This document shows, one piece after another, positions 12,701-22,439 of a stretch of DNA of 64,000 nucleotides (the stretch's first letter is position 1; every line of letters starts with the position of its first letter). A model generated the notes under the pieces. The model was not told the origin of the DNA. It made no database searches and worked only from the letters and a program-made list of their open reading frames with translations. Origin of the DNA: Inia geoffrensis. Lineage: Eukaryota > Chordata > Mammalia > Artiodactyla > Iniidae. Made by a program: the position numbers and the translations under genes. The stretch covers positions 14,168,597-14,232,596 of the forward strand of contig CM070909.1 in NCBI GenBank assembly GCA_036417435.1. Direction: 5' to 3'.

Positions 12701-15700
12701 AACAGCCTTATCTAAATATATCTACAGCTTAAGGATGAAATCAATTAAATGTAAGCTATGTACCACTTGTGTGTAAGAAAGTGGGCTGGTTTCCATTCCC
12801 AATGCTACTATTCATGGAAGGCATGTCTGATAATAACTAGTGGCCTGCTGAGAGTTTATGGCTTCTCTCCCTGCTAAGTGCCAGAAGGACATTAATGGTC
12901 CTGCTTACCAGAAACAGTCCTCAGACTCGGTACCATTCTTGAATACATAGGCAGTGTTCCAGGAAGAAGTTTTGAATGGAAAATAATTGACCTTCCAAAA
13001 GTCAACCAAGAAGTACATCAACTTCCTAGCTGGAGACATCAGCCTGGTTAAAGTTTCTTTGTAGTCACACGACAATCCAAAACTTCCAGCTGAAATCATG
13101 GGATACTTCAAATCTGTGTCAAGGCTATGACAAGAGGTGAGAGAGAAACCAGTATCAGGATTAACCTAAGTAGTACAAATAAGATCCCTCTTTAAGCTGT
13201 TTCTGCGTGTGGGTATAAATGACAAAAATGAAACAGGGTCATTCAAGCAGGTGTTCCATGTATATAGGTCTGTCCCTCACAGGTGAATCTAAAACAATAT
13301 TTACTGAACGTATGCTATGTTCTATGCATACTCTGGGTGTTTTCTTGTATATGTGGCTTGGTTACTTCGATTTATTCTAAAATGAGTTGTCATTTGGGTT
13401 GTCCTAACATCTAGGCTAGGACATATGGACTTTGGGGAGTAGGGCAGAGAACAAATAGAAAATGAGCCACCATAGCTACTACAAATGTTGTAAAGCCCAG
13501 AAGATGCCCTCTGCAGCTTCCCTCCATGCATTGCCTTATTGCCAGCTCTTCTACGACGGCCTTTGAGACAGACATCACCTGAGGACCTTACTGTTTTCCT
13601 TCCGCTGCTTGGCCCACGGGTCTGATTGTGGTCCCTTAAGCATAGCAAGCTTTATTTTCTACCAGGGTCTTTACAGATGCCAGAAACGCTGTTCCCCTCT
13701 GTCTTTGCCTAGCTGATACTTACTCATCCATCAGGTCCTTAATTAAACATCTCTTTATCCATCAGGAGAGCTTTCCTTGATAACTAAGACCAGGAATCAT
13801 GGGTGAGAACCTGTTGAATATCTGTCTCCTCCACCAGACAGCAAGCGCCATGAAGGTGGAATCACGCCCAGCTTGTTCACCGCAGCATTTCCGGTCTGCC
13901 TGCTTTATGTGTAGATGCTTAAGATGTATTTGATAAAAGGAGGAAAATGACCTCCCCTTCCATCTTCGGTGCTCCACTGAAAGGTTTCACTTAGGTGTCC
14001 TGCTTGCACTTCAAACTCCTCATGGCCACAGTTAAATTTATCTCTTATTTTTGTTTCTCAAAACTGTTCCTGGGCTTCCCTGGTGGCGCAGTGGTTGAGA
14101 GTCCGCCTGCCGATGCAGGGGACACGGGTTCGTGCCCCGCTCCGGGAAGATCCCACATGCCGCGGAGCAGCTGGGCCCGTGAGCCGTGGCCGCTGGGCCT
14201 CTGCGTCCGTCCGGAGCCTGTGCTCCGCAGCGGGAGAGGCCACACCAGTGGAAGGCCCGCGTACCACACACACAAAAAACTGTTCCTTATCCTGATTTTC
14301 CCATTTCTTTTAGCGTTTTGATATCTCAAAGCCTTTTCAACTGCTTTTCGTCCCACACTCCGATATCCAATCAGTTATCAAATGCTATTGATTCTACTTT
14401 TAAATATCTGTAAGGCGATCCTCCTATTCCAAGTCAACTGCTTCCTCACTAGTTCAGGATCTCTTCCTCCCCTGCTAATTTTCCTGTCCCCAGTCTCTCC
14501 TGGTGGGCTCCAGCCTTTCCTCTACACTGTTGCCAATTATTCTTCCCCAAAGTTGAACTGCTTCTGATGGCACTTCCCTGCTGTTTTAGTGGTTTCTGAT
14601 GCAAATCTAATTAAAAACGCTTCCCTCACTTAGAACTCATGACCACCCAAATATGGCCCTATCTAATTTTCCTAGTCTTCTCTCTACTACTCCCCTATAC
14701 ATCTCTTTCACTCCAGTTAATACAGACTTTCACAAATTTTCTACACTTCCCTGATGCTTTGCTTTTACATATGCTTCTCCCTCTGCTGGCTGGGATGCTT
14801 ATCACATCATCTCTACCCATTACAATTTAACCCATTCTTCAACACTCAACTCATATACCATCTCCTTCATGAAGTCTTTCTCCTCTTGAAGCTTAATTCT
14901 CCCAACCAGAGGGACCATTTGCTCTGTGCATCCATAGCACCTTGCTTGTACTTCTCTAAGGGAATCTGTCCCACTCTGCCTTGTATTGGTCACCAGTGTC
15001 CTTATCACCTTCTCTATTTTACTTCTCTATTTTACTTAATTGTCTCCGCTCTGACACAAGAAAAATGTGTCTTTGCACATGGAAGTTCCTCCTAAGTGGT
15101 GAATCAATGTTCTACTTCTCCTTTCCTTCTGGGCACACTCTCCAGCAATATCAGTAAATGGTCAGGTAAGATGACAGCTGGGAATGAGCACAAGGAAGAT
15201 AAGATTCTGTATTCGTCTGTACTTCGGTACAGAAGATGAGGTCAAATGTGCTTCTGTGGGGTGTCTGTGGTCTGTGTGGGTTTGAACGTCTGAGTCTGTT
15301 TATACAGCTGGGTGGGACGTGTGAGAAGCAGACTTTGCAACAGAAATTTCAGAAGTCTAATGTCTACCCTTCAAAACCTATTGCAAGTGTTCCTTCAGCA
15401 TAGTTTTCTCTGTGTAGACAAAGGGTGATCCTTGATTCACAGGGAGATGAAACAGGTGAAAGAAAGGCATGTGAGAGGGATTTGGATTGGGGGAGAGGTG
15501 ATCTGGCAGAACAAAGTGTTTTGCAGTGAGGAGAATTACGCCGAGTGAAATGATCGAAAGGGATGAGGGCGATTTTCCCAAAGCCAGGAAGTATTTTCAC
15601 TCTAAATACAGTGGAAGCTTTTTCTTTTTTTCCTAAGCTGATAAGGGCACTGTGCAAAGTACTTTAGTATGTTATATATATAATCCTCAAATAGTGCTTT

Positions 15701-17033
15701 GAAATAAGAACCCTGCTACCTTCCCTATTCTTACAGCCCTAAGGAGGGAACGGAGCCCTGTTAATGCCCTACGGTGCTGCACTTTCCTTTGTGTTTGGGC
15801 ACATTCTGCCCATACTTCCGGGAAGATTTCCTTTATTCAACTCTCAAAATATCTAAGTTCACTATCTTCCCTGTGTCCTAACTTTTCACCTCTACCTTTT
15901 TGCTTTTCAAGCTCAGATGTTAGTAACAGAAGCGGAATATCTACTGTCATCCAACCCACAGTGAGCAAAGGCAGAGTTACCCGGATGAGGGAATGACAAT
16001 TATAGAGACTGTAACATACGAGGGCCCCGGCACCCTCAACTGTATTGCTTTGAGTAGACTGCTGTTTGATAAATCAGTTAAATCTTGATATGATGTCCTG
16101 ACTTCAACTCACAGGGGCACGAAAACAACAACAAACCAAACTACTTACTACATCTGGAAGGTGGAATAGGTACACGTGGGCCCCATGATGACACATCCCA
16201 TCCGTTTGTCCCTCTGTAGGAGAAAAAAATAACAACCAATTCCTAAAACTAAAACTATGAATCAATGCACAGGAAAGAACCAGCAAGGGGAAGGCTCCCA
16301 GAAGGCTAGAAAGTAGGCCTCTCGAGATGTTAGAATGTAGAGCAGAAAGGAGCCGCGTGCATGCCTTGGGCTGGGCGAGGGCCAGCCGAGGGATAAAGGG
16401 GTCCGAGAGGGGAGAGGCTGCGGATGGAGGGAAGGGCATCTCACTGAAGGTGAGCTGACTGAACGTGACCCTGGACTCTATCAAGAGGAGGATGTCCAGT
16501 GGTGGGAGAGGGACTGGCAGACTATCACATTAGCAGTTATCTGTAGGCCAAGGGGTAAAGAGGTAGATTTGGAGGTGCTGTTGAGGGACAGGGCAAGTTT
16601 CGGGTTTAGGGAGAGCTACAAAGCGGGGCTGGAGAGAACAAAATGCAGTGTGGCCGGGTGGGAGACTACAAATCTTAATTCCACTCTTTCTCAAGGGGAA
16701 ACTGATTAGGAACATTCCGTCGTTCGTGTTGGAGAATGAGGTGGGACCTCCCACCTCCGGAGACAGGGAGTAGGCACACCTGTTTATTAAACTCCCCTTG
16801 CTCGCTCCTTGCCCTCCCATGGTCAAGAATGACCACTTCCTGGGCTTCCCTGGTGGCGCAGTGGTTGAGAGTCCGCCTGCCGATGCAGGGGACGCGGGTT
16901 CGTGCCCCGGTCTGGGAAGATCCCACGTGTTGTGGAACGGCTGGGCCCGTGAGCCATGGCCGCTGAGCCTGCGCGTTCGGAGCCTGTGCTCCGCAATGGG
17001 AGAGGCCACAACAGTGAGAGGCCCGTGTACCGC

Positions 17034-17064
<31 letters not shown>

Positions 17065-20000
17065 AGAATGACCACTTCCTGACAGGAGTGCAGCCAATCT
17101 GGTCGATGTGATGTTACTGATCAGAGCTTCAGAGCCATGGATCTGTGCCCAGTGCTCAGCTTCCTGGACGGCCTTCCCTTAGGCCTCTGTACCAAAGGGA
17201 CACCTCACACCCTACCTGCCTCTAGAGAGCTTGGACTACTCTTCAGTTCCAGAAAGCTCTGGCTGGGGATGGAGTTGGCAGGAGGAACTAGGCAAGAATC
17301 TCTGTCTTTCCATTTCTACGGATTGACATTACAGTTACTACTTTAAAGTTAGGTTTCAGATTCAGCCCTTAAGCAATAAACCTGCGACCGTGTATATGGT
17401 GATGACTTGTGACAGGTGTCTGGTGTAAGGCTTTAGAGTATATTTTTTCATGGGGCACCTCAGATTTTTCTTGAGGGACACGAAGGCAAACCAGTTAATA
17501 CCAACATTTAAATCTGTTAAAAGTTCTAAAAACAGCTGAAAACAAAATAATTCCCCTCCGTACCACTGAACGTGTACAGACAGAACATAGCTAAGGTTCT
17601 CCCCGCTTTCCTGGATTCCTGGAGGGTGCCTGTCACTTGGGAAATAGATGGGGATACAGTCGGAGTACCTGGTCCCCAAATCACTCAGCTGCATAGCTGG
17701 AGACGATGTGAGAGATCCTGGCGGGCCAGCGCCCAAGCTCACGCTGTGGCCCTCCTGAGGCAGGAGGGTGTGAGCTGACTGCCAAGGCAGGTACTCACTA
17801 AAATCGTCCTGAGTAGGTCGAGGCCTTCACAGGTGCTACTCCGGCAGTCACTGGACTTATAAATCATACTTTCCGAATTGATAAAGGTGGCATTCACGGT
17901 CACATTTAGGCCTATTATCCAGAAATGAGGGGAAAGAGAAGACTAGTGTTATTTCTCAGGAAGTTTATACCAGCCATGAGACTTTATTTTTCTACCTTTC
18001 TAGAAAAAGGAGATCTAGAGAGGTAAGTTAACTTGCTTAGGGTTACCAGCTGGCAGGTAGTGGAGCTGGGTTTTGAACATAGGGCAGTCTGACTCTGGAA
18101 CCAATATGCTATAGAACAGTGGTTCTCAAAGTGTGTGCCACAGACCCCTGAGGCACCTTGAGACTCTTTCAGGAGGTCCATGAGGTCAAAACTATTCTAT
18201 TATTTTAAGACATTCACGAGCATATGGTGAAGTTTTCCAGAGGCTACATAATATGTAGTATGGCAACATTTTAATTGCAGAAGCAGATATGATAATCCAA
18301 CCAAGCCTGATATTAAAGATTTGCTAAAATGTGAATTTCTGCCACTTTTCCCACCTACTTCTAGTTTTTGGTTTGAGAAATATGTTTTCTTTAATATGAA
18401 ATTTTATTTATGTTAACCAATTCTTACAATTGTTATTTTAACTGCATCAATAAGAAAATATTTTGAACATTTTTCAGTTTTAAGTTCCCATATAATAAAC
18501 ATTGATAAATGTAACATAAACGAAACTCTGTAGAACCCATGATTATTTTTAAGAGTGTAAAAAGGCCTTGAGATGGGAAGTTTGAGAACCACTTCTGTAG
18601 AACGTACTGTAGTAAGCTGCTGCCTCTCCTTATTATGGTGATGTGATGTGTTTTTGCTTACTTTTATCTCCCCAAATCCCAAGTGATTTCTCAAGAAAAT
18701 ACTGAACACTTTTTAGACAATGGGATGGGATGACTTCAAATTAGGCTTCACTTTGGAGATATGCCTGGTAATGTGTTCCGACACCACAGCAACAAACACG
18801 ATATCAACGTCCTTCACAAGCACAACAGTAAGAGCAGCAACAATAAAACAACTGCCATTTATTGAGTTCTTACTATGTATTAGTCAGTGAATTAGGCACT
18901 TTATGTGAATCTCCTCATTTAATTCACACCACACCCACAGAAGGAAACTACTATTTATTGTGATTTTACAGGTGAGGGAACTGAGGCTCAGAAAATGTAA
19001 GGAACTTGCGTGAGGTGACTGGTGATAAATGGTTGGATAAAAGGCTGGAATATGAACCAAGGTCTGTCCGATTCCAAATCTCTGCTTCTAACCACAGTGT
19101 TCCACTACTTTATTTTCACGAGCAATGGGTGGGTAAAGATCTTACAGTGCAGTGGCGACATGATACAATCTGTGGACTCTGACAGACAGGGGTTTGACTC
19201 TCATTTCAGACAACTTGTATGACTGCAGCAAAGTTATTAAACCTCTGCTGTGAAACAGTGTCAGCAGTGTTGATCGTACAGAGCTGTGGCGAGTAAAGGG
19301 ATTATATATCTTACTTAGCACTTGACAGGTACTCAAAAAACAAGAACACCAAGTTCAGGGAGACCAAGGGAAATAGCTCACATGAGATTGGCAGGGACTC
19401 AAATTCAGGTCCTCAGACTTCGAATCAAATGTTCTTTCCACTATACCACACTGCCCAGGTAAATAAGGGGATTTTATTAAATGACCTCCTAGTTCCATTA
19501 TAGCGCTAGATCAGATCCATCCATTTATATCTGAATCCAGTCTCAGAAAGGACTGAAGACACGTATATTGCACAGAAGACAGTTATTACACATATATGAT
19601 ATACGATACCTATTGCTATTATTACCACAAATTTTAAATAGAGAAAATTAAGACATCCTCTCCTTAGAACCATAAATAACCATTAAGATGTATGAAATAC
19701 TCATTGACTCAGTAATTATACTTATGGCAATCTCATCTCAAAGCATGGGAAAAAACTATGTACATAAAAATGTTTACTGTAGTAGTTTTTAAATAATTGT
19801 GAGAAATTAAAAACAATGGAATGTCCTACCATAGGGAATTGTTACATGATTTGGGAGGATATCTACTCTAAGGGGTATTGGTCATTCATTCACATGATGC
19901 TATGAAGATTATGCAGCTCTAGAAAAGCCACTTGTAGAATCATGTGAAATGAAATAAGAAGGACAGAAAATTGTTTCTGTGCCATAGTGACCTCAACTAT

Positions 20001-20239
20001 GTTCTTAAAAACAAGAAACTCAGACGCATATGAATAGATACTGGAAATATCCAGGTGGCTGGAAATTATCAGGGGTGACTTTTTTCCCTTTATTCTACAT
20101 GTTTTATCTACTGGTATAGCTTATTTTAATAATTAAGAGATACATGCAAACTAGCATATATAGGATGGATAAACAACAAAGTCCTATTGTAGAGCACAGG
20201 GAACTATATTCATCCTGTGATAAACCATAATGGAAAAGA

Positions 20240-20278
<39 letters not shown>

Positions 20279-21146
20279 ACTGAATGACTTTGCTGTACAC
20301 CAGAATTTAACACAACATTGTAAATCAACTGTACTTCAATAAAACATTTTAAAAAGTAAAATAATTTTCTTATTCCCCCCCAAAAAGATATACAATAAAG
20401 AACTTCAACACTGAATTTGATTGCAAATTTATCATATTGACTGTATCTTATAATAACAGCCACCAGAGATGTAAAGAGTGAATAGATGGATTAAAAATCC
20501 CAGTGAAAGATTTAGTACCTGGATCTTTACTTAATTCATCTTCTTGACTGGTAACCCTGTGAAATCTCAGATACAGACCAAATCTTGCCTCTGAGAAGCT
20601 ACAGAAGGAAACATAATGCCTTCCTGATGCTGAGTAGTTTTATCTACTTAAGTCCAGTTAAGTTAAATCCAGCTTTAGCTGGGACATTTCACTGCTGTGA
20701 ACACCTGGGTCGGGGCCATCCCCAAAGCAGAGTAGACCATGAGTGAACTCATTGAGGTAGGGCTCAAATCCTTCTCTTTGAGGATCTATTGCCTTGAAAT
20801 AGAAAAGGCCTGTGGGCCAGGCCCTTAGAGAAGGTTGGGTGATCAGGCAAAGAACACAGGTCTTGGCTTAGCAACCCTTTGACCCCAGAGGTGGTAACAG
20901 GGAGGAGAATTCTGTTACCATCTTCTTACCAGCTTCAAGCAGACGCTGTCTCACTGTTTCCACTCCCGCATTCACCACCTCTCTCAAGTAAACCTGGGAC
21001 GCTGGGAAGGCCGAGTTGTTCATCATCAGGACACTGATCTCGTAGCTGCCACTGTGGCAGTTCTGACTCACTTGGGAGGTCCAGAACAAAAGCCCTGGTC
21101 GGAGGAGCAGTGACCACAAGGCGAAGGCCAACAGTGGCGTCTTCAT
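1..21146 (-). CDS. GUCY2C: GUCY2C, receptor guanylyl cyclase C, 5' half (exons 1-9, gene runs off the left edge)
   Basis: GC-C is the apical intestinal receptor for guanylin and uroguanylin, and is also bound by bacterial heat-stable enterotoxin. It makes cGMP and so drives chloride and fluid secretion. The window encodes residues 1-384 of a protein that is about 1,070 residues in other mammals. This covers the signal peptide (about 1-23) and most of the extracellular domain; the ligand-contact stretch near the membrane, the transmembrane helix, the kinase-homology domain and the cyclase lie to the left of base 1. Joining 20930-21146, 17799-17911, 16149-16213, 12909-13124, 10450-10571, 8914-9010, 6786-6903, 4589-4724 and 1-68 gives 1,152 nt in frame with no stop. 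Family landmarks include QNC near residue 30, [50 protein letters not shown] and [15 protein letters not shown]. The identification rests on recalled human sequence. The close match and clean splice sites argue for a functional gene. Confidence 0.96.
620..812 (+). repeat. MIR element
   Basis: It shows the MIR order: 'gctctgtgctaagtgcttta', 'actatctccattttattgatgag', then 'gtacagctagcaggtgac'. It is old and diverged. Confidence 0.7.
1010..4203 (+). mobile_element. Decayed L1M (LINE-1), antisense to GUCY2C
   Basis: From about 1200 to 2330 there are remnants of ORF1, for example [20 protein letters not shown] and the 3' part ending in a track like 'ccactagacctgccctgcaag'. From 2690 to 4203 there are remnants of ORF2: [16 protein letters not shown] near 2840 and an RT-region trace near 4060 (ATAEKAF-like). 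Stops and frameshifts are frequent. The element breaks off abruptly at 4203, inside the RT region. A SINE splits it at 2349-2672. Confidence 0.8.
2349..2672 (+). mobile_element. CHR-type SINE, long form, inside the L1M
   Basis: It starts 'ggcttccctggtggcgcagtgg', carries the repeated 'ccacaactac' modules of the long CHR form, and ends in a poly-A run followed by a short (GA) tract. Confidence 0.9.
4589..4724 (-). CDS. GUCY2C: GUCY2C exon 8
   Basis: It encodes residues 317-361 and one base of Gly362: [20 protein letters not shown], then [25 protein letters not shown]. The human-type NIT glycosylation site at residue 345 reads EVT here; N357 (NVT) is kept. The acceptor is TTCAG/GCA. The donor is AAG/GTACCG, which lacks the usual G at +5 and is the weakest in this gene, but its position is fixed by phase and homology. 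Confidence 0.93.
5892..6214 (-). mobile_element. CHR-type SINE with 16-bp target duplication
   Basis: It is the reverse complement of the long CHR form, ending 'accaccagggaagtcct' at its 5' end. The identical flanks GAGACATTAATGATTT at 5876-5891 and 6215-6230 are the target-site duplication. It is the only young SINE in this gene lying in the transcribed orientation. Confidence 0.92.
6722..6776. repeat. Poly-A then (AT) repeat beside the exon 7 donor
   Basis: About 33 A residues are followed by about 11 AT units, ending 10 bases from exon 7. In the transcript this reads as donor, (UA)n, then a long U run. Confidence 0.95.
6786..6903 (-). CDS. GUCY2C: GUCY2C exon 7
   Basis: It completes Asn277 and encodes residues 278-316. 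[17 protein letters not shown] carries the N284 site, and [10 protein letters not shown] carries N307 and N313. The acceptor is ATTCCAG/T and the donor is CTG/GTAAGC. Just after the donor, in transcript direction, come an alternating TA tract and a long T run (see the repeat at 6722-6776). Confidence 0.95.
6904..8913 (-). other. GUCY2C intron 6
   Basis: It contains an L2 3'-end trace at about 7340-7430 and a MIR at about 7600-7755. The remainder (7760-8913) shows nothing I recognise. Confidence 0.7.
7600..7755 (+). repeat. MIR element
   Basis: It has 'ttctcactttacaaatgaga' followed by 'gaatgtgaacccaagttatg', the conserved MIR core and 3' part. Confidence 0.65.
8914..9010 (-). CDS. GUCY2C: GUCY2C exon 6
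   Basis: This 97-bp exon encodes residues 245-276 and two bases of Asn277: VIVMCG, then a diverged TPNTINI, then [19 protein letters not shown]. The middle differs from the human PEFLYK, while both flanks are kept. The acceptor is CTGCAG/TG and the donor is AA/GTAGGT. Confidence 0.92.
9011..10449 (-). other. GUCY2C intron 5
   Basis: An L2 3'-end-like stretch lies at about 9600-9755 ('gcatgtggtaggctcttaat'). Nothing else is recognised. Confidence 0.6.
10450..10571 (-). CDS. GUCY2C: GUCY2C exon 5
   Basis: It finishes Trp204 and encodes residues 205-244 plus one base of Val245: [16 protein letters not shown] and so on to [11 protein letters not shown]. The human counterpart reads YLNALEASVSYFSHEL to DILMDHNRKSN. 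The acceptor is TTCTAG/G and the donor is ATG/GTAAGA. Phases on both sides agree with exons 4 and 6. Confidence 0.94.
11391..11608 (+). mobile_element. CHR-type SINE, internally shortened
   Basis: It starts 'ggacttccctggtggtcgag', has a tRNA-like B-box region 'gggtttgatctctggtc', and ends in a TAAATAAT-rich tail. The flanks end and begin with ATATTTATTG, a probable target duplication. Confidence 0.85.
12083..12450 (+). mobile_element. Two truncated L1 3' ends in tandem
   Basis: The first (12083-12165) is only the extreme tail ('aactaacacaacattgtaaa'). The second (about 12166-12450) is a longer 3' UTR with 'tatagcacagggagctaag' and a second tail with AATAAAAA. Confidence 0.85.
12909..13124 (-). 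CDS. GUCY2C: GUCY2C exon 4
   Basis: It encodes the end of Tyr132 through residue 203 plus two bases of Trp204. It is the most conserved block in the window: [34 protein letters not shown] and [11 protein letters not shown], including the N195 glycosylation site. The acceptor is CATAG/C and the donor is TG/GTAAGC. The fold belongs to the periplasmic-binding-protein-like ANF-receptor family. Confidence 0.95.
13680..13935 (+). repeat. L2 (LINE-2) 3' part
   Basis: It resembles the L2 3' region: 'catccatcaggtccttaatt', 'ggagagctttccttgataac', then 'cagacagcaagcgccatgaa'. It is ancient. Confidence 0.65.
14072..14273 (+). mobile_element. Short-form CHR SINE with 12-bp target duplication
   Basis: It has the GC-rich short form, with 'ctgggcccgtgagccgtggc' and 'tccggagcctgtgctccgca'. 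The tail is a short CA-rich and A-rich run. AAAACTGTTCCT flanks it at 14060-14071 and 14276-14287. Confidence 0.92.
14330..15100 (+). repeat. L2 (LINE-2)
   Basis: The order of pyrimidine-rich L2 motifs is preserved: 'cttctctctactactcccct', 'gcttctccctctgctggctg', then 'gaagtctttctcctcttgaa'. It is diverged. Confidence 0.6.
16149..16213 (-). CDS. GUCY2C: GUCY2C exon 3
   Basis: This 65-bp exon encodes residues 111-131 and two bases of Tyr132: [20 protein letters not shown], then MY. It matches the human segment [19 protein letters not shown], and both cysteines are kept. The acceptor is CTACAG/AGG and the donor is TA/GTAAGT, close to consensus. Confidence 0.93.
16214..17798 (-). other. GUCY2C intron 2
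   Basis: It holds one SINE (16842-17063). Nothing else is recognised, although the intron is fairly GC-rich. Confidence 0.7.
16842..17063 (+). mobile_element. Young short-form CHR SINE with 17-bp target duplication
   Basis: This is a near-consensus short form followed by an A-rich tail. The perfect flanks AAGAATGACCACTTCCT at 16825-16841 and 17064-17080 mark a recent insertion. Confidence 0.95.
17799..17911 (-). CDS. GUCY2C: GUCY2C exon 2
   Basis: It completes Gly73 and encodes residues 74-110. It contains LNVTVNAT, with the two N-glycosylation sites N75 and N79 kept, and the paired-cysteine segment [14 protein letters not shown]. The acceptor is ATAATAG/GCC and the donor is TTA/GTGAGT. The exon ends in phase 0. 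It is too short to show up as an open reading frame of its own and was found by homology and splice sites. Confidence 0.93.
18117..18594 (+). mobile_element. Non-autonomous hAT DNA transposon relic
   Basis: The terminal inverted repeats are CAGTGGTTCTCAAA at 18117-18130 and TTTGAGAACCACTT at 18581-18594. They are flanked by CTATAGAA and CTGTAGAA, a 7/8 match to an 8-bp duplication, as expected for hAT. There is no coding capacity. A larger relative lies inverted at 35474-37687. Confidence 0.85.
18840..19105 (+). repeat. MIR element
   Basis: It is well preserved: 'ttgagttcttactatgtatt', 'tgattttacaggtgagggaa', 'ctgaggctcagaaaatg'. Confidence 0.8.
19155..19345 (+). repeat. MIR element
   Basis: It matches the MIR 5' half in order: a tRNA-like part 'ggtttgactctcatttcag', 'gcaaagttattaaacctctg', then 'cttagcacttgacaggtac'. 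Confidence 0.7.
20125..20350 (+). mobile_element. L1 3' end with internal (AC) microsatellite
   Basis: It contains 'agagcacagggaactatatt' and ends 'attgtaaatcaactgtactt' plus AATAAAAC. The (AC)17-18 run at 20242-20277 replaces the variable part of the L1 3' UTR. Confidence 0.88.
20930..21146 (-). CDS. GUCY2C: GUCY2C exon 1 (coding part): signal peptide and N-terminus
   Basis: This exon encodes residues 1-72 and the first base of Gly73. I chose the ATG at 21144-21146 because it aligns with the human start. The reading frame runs open a few codons further upstream to a GTG, with no support for use. A basic residue and a leucine-rich core ([13 protein letters not shown]) make a signal peptide, probably cleaved near residue 23. 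SQVSQNC and SYEISVLMM then follow as in human GC-C. The donor is CTG/GTAAGA at 20929. Two differences stand out: the human-type NGS glycosylation site near residue 32 reads SGS here, and an NNS site appears at residue 43. Confidence 0.95.
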
Positions 21147-21400
21147 GACCTCCCCCACCTCAGCACCATACTCCTTGCTTTACTCTGGGCCTTTCAGGGA
21201 AGCAGGAACTCCAACTGAACGGCCTGTCACTGAGTCCCGTGGTCTGCTCTTCCCCACGCTCCTTTCTGGTCACCCCACTGGTCACGTGGACCACAGAATA
21301 TAGCCTCCCTGTCGGCAATTAGCAGCTACATTACAATAGGAGATAAACCAAAGTTCACTTTGAGTGTTTGCTCACAGAAAGGTCAGAGTTATAAACAGGG
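21147..21400 (-). promoter_or_regulatory. GUCY2C: GUCY2C 5' UTR and proximal promoter
   Basis: Reading leftward toward the gene, there is a CDX-like GTTTATAAC (around 21389-21397), an HNF4-type TGAACTTTG (21349-21357), a GATA motif (TTATCT, 21341-21346) and a TATA-like GCTATATTC (21297-21305). The TATA-like box sits about 150 bp above the ATG, which suggests a 5' UTR of roughly 120 nt. CDX2 and HNF4 are known activators of human GUCY2C in gut epithelium. The motif calls are by eye and no start site is proven. Confidence 0.55.
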
Positions 21401-21644
21401 AGATTACCTGCGTCTCACCCAATAAAAAAAAACATCACTGGTGACACATCACTGAGAAGAGGGAAAAGAGGAAGAGGGCAGTATTGTATATACCAAAAAC
21501 GCTTTGTAAAATGGAAAATAAAGGTCAAAGTGTTTAAGGCAAGCACAAATATGATAGATTATTAGCTTTTAGATTATAGTTGCACCTTGAAACTGAATCC
21601 TTCACACTGAAACTGAATCCTTAACTAGGAAGATCTGTGTTTCA
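21401..21644. other. Nothing recognised
   Basis: This is AT-rich sequence upstream of the GUCY2C promoter. A short direct repeat of 'ctgaatcctt' lies at about 21590-21640. Confidence 0.5.
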
Positions 21645-22310
21645 CTCACCCAGTCAGCAACTATTATTGGGACTTGACGGGGCATTGGAAGGGCACTGGG
21701 CACACAGCCATGAATGACATGGATACATTAATGTCTTCATGGAACACATGTCTACCGGTGGGGAAGACAAACATTAAATAAATAATTACGAATAACTAAA
21801 CTCAACAATGAAAAACAGTGCAGAGTGCTGTGGGAGCACAGGGCAGATTAACCTAACCTATTCTGGAAAGTCAAGGACGCATCCCTGAGAAAGTATCCTT
21901 TGAGCTGAGCCCTGGAGGATGAACAGGAGTTAGCTGAATGGAAAGTGAGGGAGAGCATGTGAGGCTGGGACAGAGCTTGTGCAGAGGCCCAGAAGTGGGA
22001 GGGGGCATGGATATTTGAGGAACTGAAAGAGATATAGTATGGCTGAAGTGAAGAAAGCTAGTCCAGTGCAGTAAAGGATGCCAGAGGAGTAGGCAAGTGT
22101 AGGCCAGGGGGTTTCCTGTGAGCCATTAGGAATTTGGAACTTTACCCTAAGAGTCAAGAAAGGGACATGATCAGATAAATTTTGTAAAGAGCACTTAGGC
22201 TGCCATGGAAGAAATGATCTAGAGAGAGGCAGGAGTGGGGTCATGGAGCAAATTAAGAGGCTGCTTCTGTGGTTTAGGTGAGAAGTGAAGGGGGCCAGAT
22301 GAGGGCAGTG
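21645..22310 (-). repeat. L2 (LINE-2) 3' half
   Basis: It is the reverse complement of the L2 3' region, recognisable by 'gcactgggcacacagccatg', 'ccctggaggatgaacaggag' and 'gagaggcaggagtggggtca'. Confidence 0.65.
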
Positions 22311-22439
22311 GCAGTGGAAGTGGGTTCAAGAGACATCTAAAAGGTAAAATGATAAGAAGATATTTCATTGGACTTGGGGCATTAGAGAGAGGGAGGAGTC
22401 AAGAGTGACCCGTTATACACTCAGCTGGGTGGATGGGAA

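Larger units (their letters stand above)
10572..12908 (-). other. GUCY2C intron 4
   Basis: It contains a SINE and two L1 3' ends, listed separately. Bases 10572-11380, 11620-12080 and 12550-12908 hold nothing I recognise. Confidence 0.7.
13125..16148 (-). other. GUCY2C intron 3
   Basis: It is largely L2 with one SINE between two L2 blocks. Bases 15110-16148 show nothing I recognise. Confidence 0.7.
17912..20929 (-). other. GUCY2C intron 1
   Basis: It holds a MIR trace at about 18000-18105, a hAT relic, two more MIRs and an L1 tail. Bases 19350-20120 and 20360-20929 show nothing I recognise. Confidence 0.7.

Noticed and set aside
14072..14150. tRNA genes
   Set aside because: The A- and B-box-like sequence at the head of the SINEs is degenerate, with no acceptor stem or anticodon arm fit, and is repeated throughout the window.
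16530..17097. Long frames over the SINE (181 and 140 residues)
   Set aside because: They read through a short-form CHR SINE and its poly-A; similar frames recur at every SINE copy.
21144..21158. GTG upstream of the GUCY2C ATG as the start
   Set aside because: It is in frame, but vertebrate genes rarely start at GTG and the ATG aligns with the human start and gives a normal signal peptide.
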